From contig NC_006041.1 in assembly GCF_000002515.2 (NCBI RefSeq), positions 124,001 through 188,000 on the forward strand: a DNA stretch of 64,000 nt, in the 5' to 3' direction. The position numbers and the translations under genes are program-made. This document shows positions 59,244 through 64,000 of the stretch, piece after piece. The notes beneath the pieces are model-generated. The model was not told where the DNA came from. It saw only the letters and a program-made list of their open reading frames with translations, and did not search any database. Numbering within the stretch: the stretch's first letter is position 1; each line of letters opens with the position of its first letter. The DNA comes from Kluyveromyces lactis. Its lineage: Eukaryota; Ascomycota; Saccharomycetes; Saccharomycetales; Saccharomycetaceae.

Positions 59244-59637
59244 TACTTCAGAATTTCCTCACTATCAAGTTCTCGAACTTGTAAGGAATCCTTTCGTGCT
59301 GAGTTTCCCACACTTATTCGGGTCAGTAATGTAAATTGTTCGTTAACACCATGCAAATTGTTTTATTCCTTCAAATTTCATTATAACTTTTTTCGTTTGT
59401 TTAAACTTGTCAAAAATTTCATCCAAAAGATGACTTTATGGGTCACGTGAACACATATCATCTCGTTAATAATGATTAGCGGTTTTTCTCATTGAACAAT
59501 TTGCAGCAGGATCAAGCTCATCTCATCTCATCTCATTGTACCGGGCTTTAAAGTTATGGAAATGATAAGTGAAGCTGAATTTCGGTTCAGTTGGTAGTGT
59601 GAATTTTCACGGTGAATCAACACTAAACGATAGATCG
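59244..59637. other. CTR9/NOP8 divergent promoter
   Basis: About 390 bases with both promoters. It holds a CACGTG box at 59444-59449, an A5T3 RRPE-like stretch near 59410-59420 and a CTCAT repeat at 59517-59536 listed separately. Confidence 0.5.
59517..59536. promoter_or_regulatory. Four CTCAT repeats, PAC-like
   Basis: CTCAT occurs four times in tandem; the reverse strand reads GATGAG three times, the core of the PAC element (GCGATGAG) that marks ribosome-biogenesis genes. It lies about 100 bases before NOP8, a ribosome-biogenesis gene. The usual GC before GATGAG is missing, so this is a PAC-like repeat, not an exact site. Confidence 0.4.
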
Positions 59638-61092
59638 ATGATTACAAAACGGGTCTATGTTGGTTCTGTGACCAGTAATCAGGATGATTGTTTTGCAGAA
59701 TTGTATGCCAGATTTCTGAAATTTGGTAAAGTAGTTGATGAATCGAAATCGTTCGAACAACATGATGCCTTCGGGTACCTTAACATGGAGTTTGAGGACG
59801 CTTCACAGTTTGAGAAGATGAAGTCTAGTTTTAACAGGGTTAAATTCAAAGGAAATACTCTTCGAGTAGCCGAGGCGAAACCAGATTGGAAAACACGTTG
59901 GGAAATTGACCATAAGGACGAGGAACGGGAGCATAAGAAAAGGAAACAGATGGCAAAACAGGAATGGGAGCATTATAAGAAGCTGGAGAATATAAACAAA
60001 TCGTGGATAGATAGGAAAGAAGTAATATCCGGGAGAGAAAGAACATCTCGTAGATCTGCATTCAAACTGCGTAATATCACTTTCAGAGTCAATGTCAATG
60101 GAAAGCTTAAAGTATACAAATGCTATAAGACTAAACTTTGGGGGTATGAGAAGAACAAGAACGTTAGAGATTTGGTCTATAGGTTTTCCAATAATTATTG
60201 GAGAAATGGCCCGGACCACATAGTCGATAAATTAGACTATTCTAGATGCAAATCCGTATCATTCAGAAACATATCCGGAGACAGTCTAACATTATCGCGT
60301 GAAACAAGCAACGAGAAAGTCGATACTGATGATTTAACAGAGACGGAAAAGGAAAAGAATAATTTGGTACTATCGTCGTTGTTAGACAACTTTGATTTCG
60401 ATAAACCGCTAGCCGTTGAAGAAGTGACAGCAGAAGAAGAAGAAGAGAATGCTGGTGCAGATTATGAGTATGAAGGTCTATACAGGGAATCTGACAGCAA
60501 ACCGTTGTTTTCTTCGAGTATCTCAAAAGAAATTCCACGGGTCAAAGAGGGTGAGTTTTCTAAAACGGAGAATACAACAGCAACGTCATATGTAGAAGAT
60601 GAAGAAGCTGACAAGGAACAAGACATGGACAGCGAGGAGGATGAATTTATTCCAACCTTTGGCGCTACTCCACAAGTGCCAGATAATTCAACTGAAAATA
60701 CTACGAATCCTACTGAAGTTCTCAGAGATTTATTGAATCCCCTTGAACCTACATCATTCAAGTTGATTGAGGAATCCGACGAAGACATTGATCATCAGAG
60801 AGATGTACAGGAGGAACAAGTGGCATTACCAATACCTGAAGTTATTATTCCACAGAAATCGAATAACCCACTGTTTTTTCTACACAAGGATTCTCCGTTT
60901 TTGGTGGGTCAGACTAAGATTGCGAAAATAAAGCCACCTATTGCATTAGATGAAAAGTTCAAAACCTGGGAAGAAACGTTCTGGAATAGCAGAAGTAGTT
61001 GGACTAAAGAGATGAAACAAAGGAAGAGAGATGTAGTGAGACAAATCAAAAAAAGAAGGGACAAATATCACGGAAATACCGTACTAATCTAA
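59638..61092 (+). CDS. NOP8: NOP8, 60S ribosome assembly factor
   Basis: Nucleolar RNA-binding protein needed for 60S subunit assembly; it works with Nip7 and Dbp6. The protein starts ITKRVYVGSV (an RRM-like domain at about 4-85) and continues with the conserved AEAKPDWKTRWEIDH segment, the SWIDRKEVISGRERTSRR stretch, the VYKCYKTKLWGYEKNKNVRDLVYRFSNNYW part (short parts quoted) and an acidic, Glu/Asp-rich middle. The length, 484 residues, equals that of S. cerevisiae Nop8. The ATG at 59638 was chosen over a GTG 23 codons upstream. It is YOL144W. Confidence 0.95.
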   Translation: MITKRVYVGSVTSNQDDCFAELYARFLKFGKVVDESKSFEQHDAFGYLNMEFEDASQFEKMKSSFNRVKFKGNTLRVAEAKPDWKTRWEIDHKDEEREHKKRKQMAKQEWEHYKKLENINKSWIDRKEVISGRERTSRRSAFKLRNITFRVNVNGKLKVYKCYKTKLWGYEKNKNVRDLVYRFSNNYWRNGPDHIVDKLDYSRCKSVSFRNISGDSLTLSRETSNEKVDTDDLTETEKEKNNLVLSSLLDNFDFDKPLAVEEVTAEEEEENAGADYEYEGLYRESDSKPLFSSSISKEIPRVKEGEFSKTENTTATSYVEDEEADKEQDMDSEEDEFIPTFGATPQVPDNSTENTTNPTEVLRDLLNPLEPTSFKLIEESDEDIDHQRDVQEEQVALPIPEVIIPQKSNNPLFFLHKDSPFLVGQTKIAKIKPPIALDEKFKTWEETFWNSRSSWTKEMKQRKRDVVRQIKKRRDKYHGNTVLI

Positions 61093-61187
61093 ATTTTGTA
61101 GCATTCCAACGTGCCGTGCTTTGAGTTGATTATAAGTGCGTTCAATATAACTTTTCATATAGACAAATATATAATAATACTGCATTT

Positions 61188-62176
<989 letters not shown>

Positions 62177-63475
62177 CTAAAATTCGGTTGCATTCTCAAT
62201 GGTTATGTCTCTTGCATACTGAGAACCTCCTCTAGTGTCCTTCGCAGCTGCAGTATCTTCTTCGGCGTCACCTTTGTCCTCCGCATCGCGAGGAACGTGA
62301 TTGAGTTGAACGCTTGGGGCATATTTAGTATGCTCTAGATTGCTGAAAATATTAAGTAGCACTTTATCCAAATACTCCGGTGTATTGACGTTATACATAT
62401 TAGATGGTCTGACATCCAATTTGTAATCAGGGCCATAATATTCGTAGTAATCGTTGTAAGGAAGTTCTTCATCCAAAATCACATTATTCAGAATACCCGT
62501 TTCGAAAGCCCATGTACGAGCCACGTTTCGCATTGTATAACCACCACCACCAACAATCATGAGAGGAACACCGAACGATTTCATGTAGTTGACACAGTTT
62601 GCGTGACCCTTCATTGAAAGGTTGAAACAACCTAAACGATCGCCGGATAAAGAGTCACCACCGCATTGGAGTACCACGGCAGAAGGTTGGTACCATTCCA
62701 TAATTTTACCTATGACTGGTTCAAATACCGATTTGTAAGTGGCATCGTCAATACCGTCCCTTAATGGGACATTCACAGCATAGTATTTACCTTTCCCGAC
62801 ACCAGTATCTCTCAATTCACCAGTACCTGGGAAGAATTCCCCATATTTATGGAAAGAACATGTCATAACTCGATCCGTAGTATAAAAAGCTTCTTCTACA
62901 CCATCACCGTGATGCACATCAATATCAATATAAAGAACACGAGGATGGTACCTTAACAACTCGATGATACCTAGCACTATATCGTTCAAGTAACAGAACC
63001 CTGAAGCTTCCGATTTTTTGGCATGATGTAAACCACCAGCATAGTTAATGGCAACATCACATTTGCCTCGGTTTAATCTGGCTGCACCCTCCATAGAACC
63101 ACCTCCAGATATACTACAGTACTCGTACAAACCATCAAACACAGGACAATCGTCTCCAACGTTGAATTTCACACTCTCCTTTTGGAACATATCTAAATTA
63201 TCTGGAGTGACTCGAGACAAGAAATCAATATATTCATCGGTATGGAACTGACACATCTCCTGTTTCGTTGCAGGTTTAGCCCTGTAAATTTCCATCTTCT
63301 TATACAAACCGTAATTCATAATCAACGAATGTGTCATTCTTATTCTATGTGGTTTCATAGGATGTCCTGCACCATAAGCATAGTTTCCCACATCAGCATC
63401 ATAAAAGTATGCAACTCGCTTCTTCTCGTTAGCCTTCACCGTTATCGGGTCAAAAGGTTTAGCTTCGTATACCAT
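62177..63475 (-). CDS. RPD3: RPD3, histone deacetylase
   Basis: Class I deacetylase of the Rpd3L and Rpd3S complexes, which repress and pace transcription. The 432-residue protein (433 in S. cerevisiae) is highly conserved: the catalytic His150-His151 in [19 protein letters not shown], the zinc ligands Asp184-Asp186-His188 in [11 protein letters not shown], and [12 protein letters not shown]. The ATG at 63475 starts [10 protein letters not shown] as in yeast; the frame before it begins with TTG. It is YNL330C, with PEX6 (YNL329C) upstream. Confidence 0.98.
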   Translation of the reverse strand: MVYEAKPFDPITVKANEKKRVAYFYDADVGNYAYGAGHPMKPHRIRMTHSLIMNYGLYKKMEIYRAKPATKQEMCQFHTDEYIDFLSRVTPDNLDMFQKESVKFNVGDDCPVFDGLYEYCSISGGGSMEGAARLNRGKCDVAINYAGGLHHAKKSEASGFCYLNDIVLGIIELLRYHPRVLYIDIDVHHGDGVEEAFYTTDRVMTCSFHKYGEFFPGTGELRDTGVGKGKYYAVNVPLRDGIDDATYKSVFEPVIGKIMEWYQPSAVVLQCGGDSLSGDRLGCFNLSMKGHANCVNYMKSFGVPLMIVGGGGYTMRNVARTWAFETGILNNVILDEELPYNDYYEYYGPDYKLDVRPSNMYNVNTPEYLDKVLLNIFSNLEHTKYAPSVQLNHVPRDAEDKGDAEEDTAAAKDTRGGSQYARDITIENATEF

Positions 63476-63813
63476 ACCGTCCACGCACAATTAATCTTAA
63501 TAGTTTCGCTAAGTTGGAGAGCCGGTACAAATTTTTCACCTCTTGTTTATATAGCTTTCTTGGTATGTTTTCGACATAAATCAAGGTTTTAATAGAAATC
63601 ACTACCTTCATTTTTCACCGTCTCCATCAATATAGAATTTCCAAGCAGCTAAAGAAAGAAGAAAAGCCTTAAAGAGATCTGTCATGTTACACGAGTTGAA
63701 GAAGATTAAGAAGTAGACCAACTTTTTACTGACCAGATCATCCTGCATGGATGAGTTAATATATTTGTTATATATGATTTATAATAATATTCGATATGAT
63801 TACTTATTAACGA
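63476..63813. other. RPD3 promoter and PEX6 3' region
   Basis: About 340 bases between two leftward genes with AT-rich 3' sequence near 63750-63800. No gene is visible. Confidence 0.4.
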
Positions 63814-64000
63814 TCATTGAGATTCGAAACTACTCTTTAATCTCAAGTAATGTCTTAATTCATCCTCAGAAACACTTGGTATTAGATTCTGTTGAGCAAG
63901 CTCGAAGTCTTGTAATTTTACCACGACCTTCAAGTCATTCTCGTTTGCCACGTTATCAAACCAATACCTCAATGATATATTCTTTTTATTTTCCATGTTA
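63814..64000 (-). CDS. PEX6: PEX6, peroxisomal AAA ATPase, C-terminal part
   Basis: Only the last 61-62 residues are inside the window, and the frame stays open to its edge. The segment LKVVVKLQDFELAQQNLIPSVSEDELRHYLRLKSSFE matches the C-terminus of Pex6, where a helical part ends with SVS-EL-HY. Pex6 forms a hexamer with Pex1 and extracts Pex5 from the peroxisome membrane. RPD3 and PEX6 are also adjacent in S. cerevisiae (YNL330C, YNL329C), which supports this strongly. The internal ATG at 63996 is probably not the start. Confidence 0.85.
   Translation of the reverse strand, partial: NMENKKNISLRYWFDNVANENDLKVVVKLQDFELAQQNLIPSVSEDELRHYLRLKSSFESQ

Overview
This window looks like an ordinary gene-dense stretch of a nuclear chromosome from a budding yeast of the family Saccharomycetaceae. 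The genes are compact and nearly all intronless, the DNA is AT-rich, and almost every protein aligns by recall with a named Saccharomyces cerevisiae protein. CTG appears to be read as leucine. Two S. cerevisiae chromosome regions are interleaved on one track: YDL054-YDL049 genes alternate with YLR377-YLR376 genes, then YDL095-YDL103 genes alternate with YMR155-YMR164 genes. That is the expected pattern for a lineage that did not go through the whole-genome duplication (Kluyveromyces, Lachancea, Torulaspora or Zygosaccharomyces type). A Kluyveromyces species is my best guess, but that is inference.

Layout. Positions 1-7779: MCH1 (partial), PBP4, FBP1, SLC1, PSY3, LHP1, KNH1/KRE9. Positions 8673-42842: a YMR155W-like transporter, PMT1, RPN6, TPP1, SNU23, AIM36, MRPS8, BUG1, GET3, an elongator tRNA-Met, ATG16, a YMR160W-like gene, DUN1, POL3, HLJ1, DNF3, QRI1/UAP1, INP2, MSS11. 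Positions 43644-50093 form a mixed segment: a mitochondrial membrane protein (candidate PET494), MGT1, a sugar-transporter-family protein of a type common in filamentous fungi with no evident S. cerevisiae ortholog, and a CHA1-like serine/threonine deaminase. Positions 50481-61691: DCP1, SPT20, PEX11, PSF3, CTR9, NOP8, RIB4, in the order of YOL149-YOL143. Positions 62177-64000: RPD3 and the end of PEX6, in the order of YNL330-YNL329.

The genes do not form operons; most neighbours are divergent or convergent and share promoters or terminators. Several regulatory sites are readable: an exact Rpn4/PACE box before RPN6, an MCB (ACGCGT) box before POL3, clustered CACGTG boxes between POL3 and HLJ1, and an inverted pair of CACGTG boxes before RPN6. 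One gene, DUN1, needs a short spliceosomal intron to give a full-length reading frame.

I see no transposon, LTR, retroelement, CRISPR array, rRNA, centromere or telomere. Nothing here looks like a new multi-gene system. The observations most worth checking are the DUN1 intron, the Walker-A-like sequence in PSY3, the FBP1 N-terminus without the proline degron, the extra transporter, and the trinucleotide tracts in SPT20 and MSS11. All gene assignments rest on recalled similarity and visible motifs; no database search was run.
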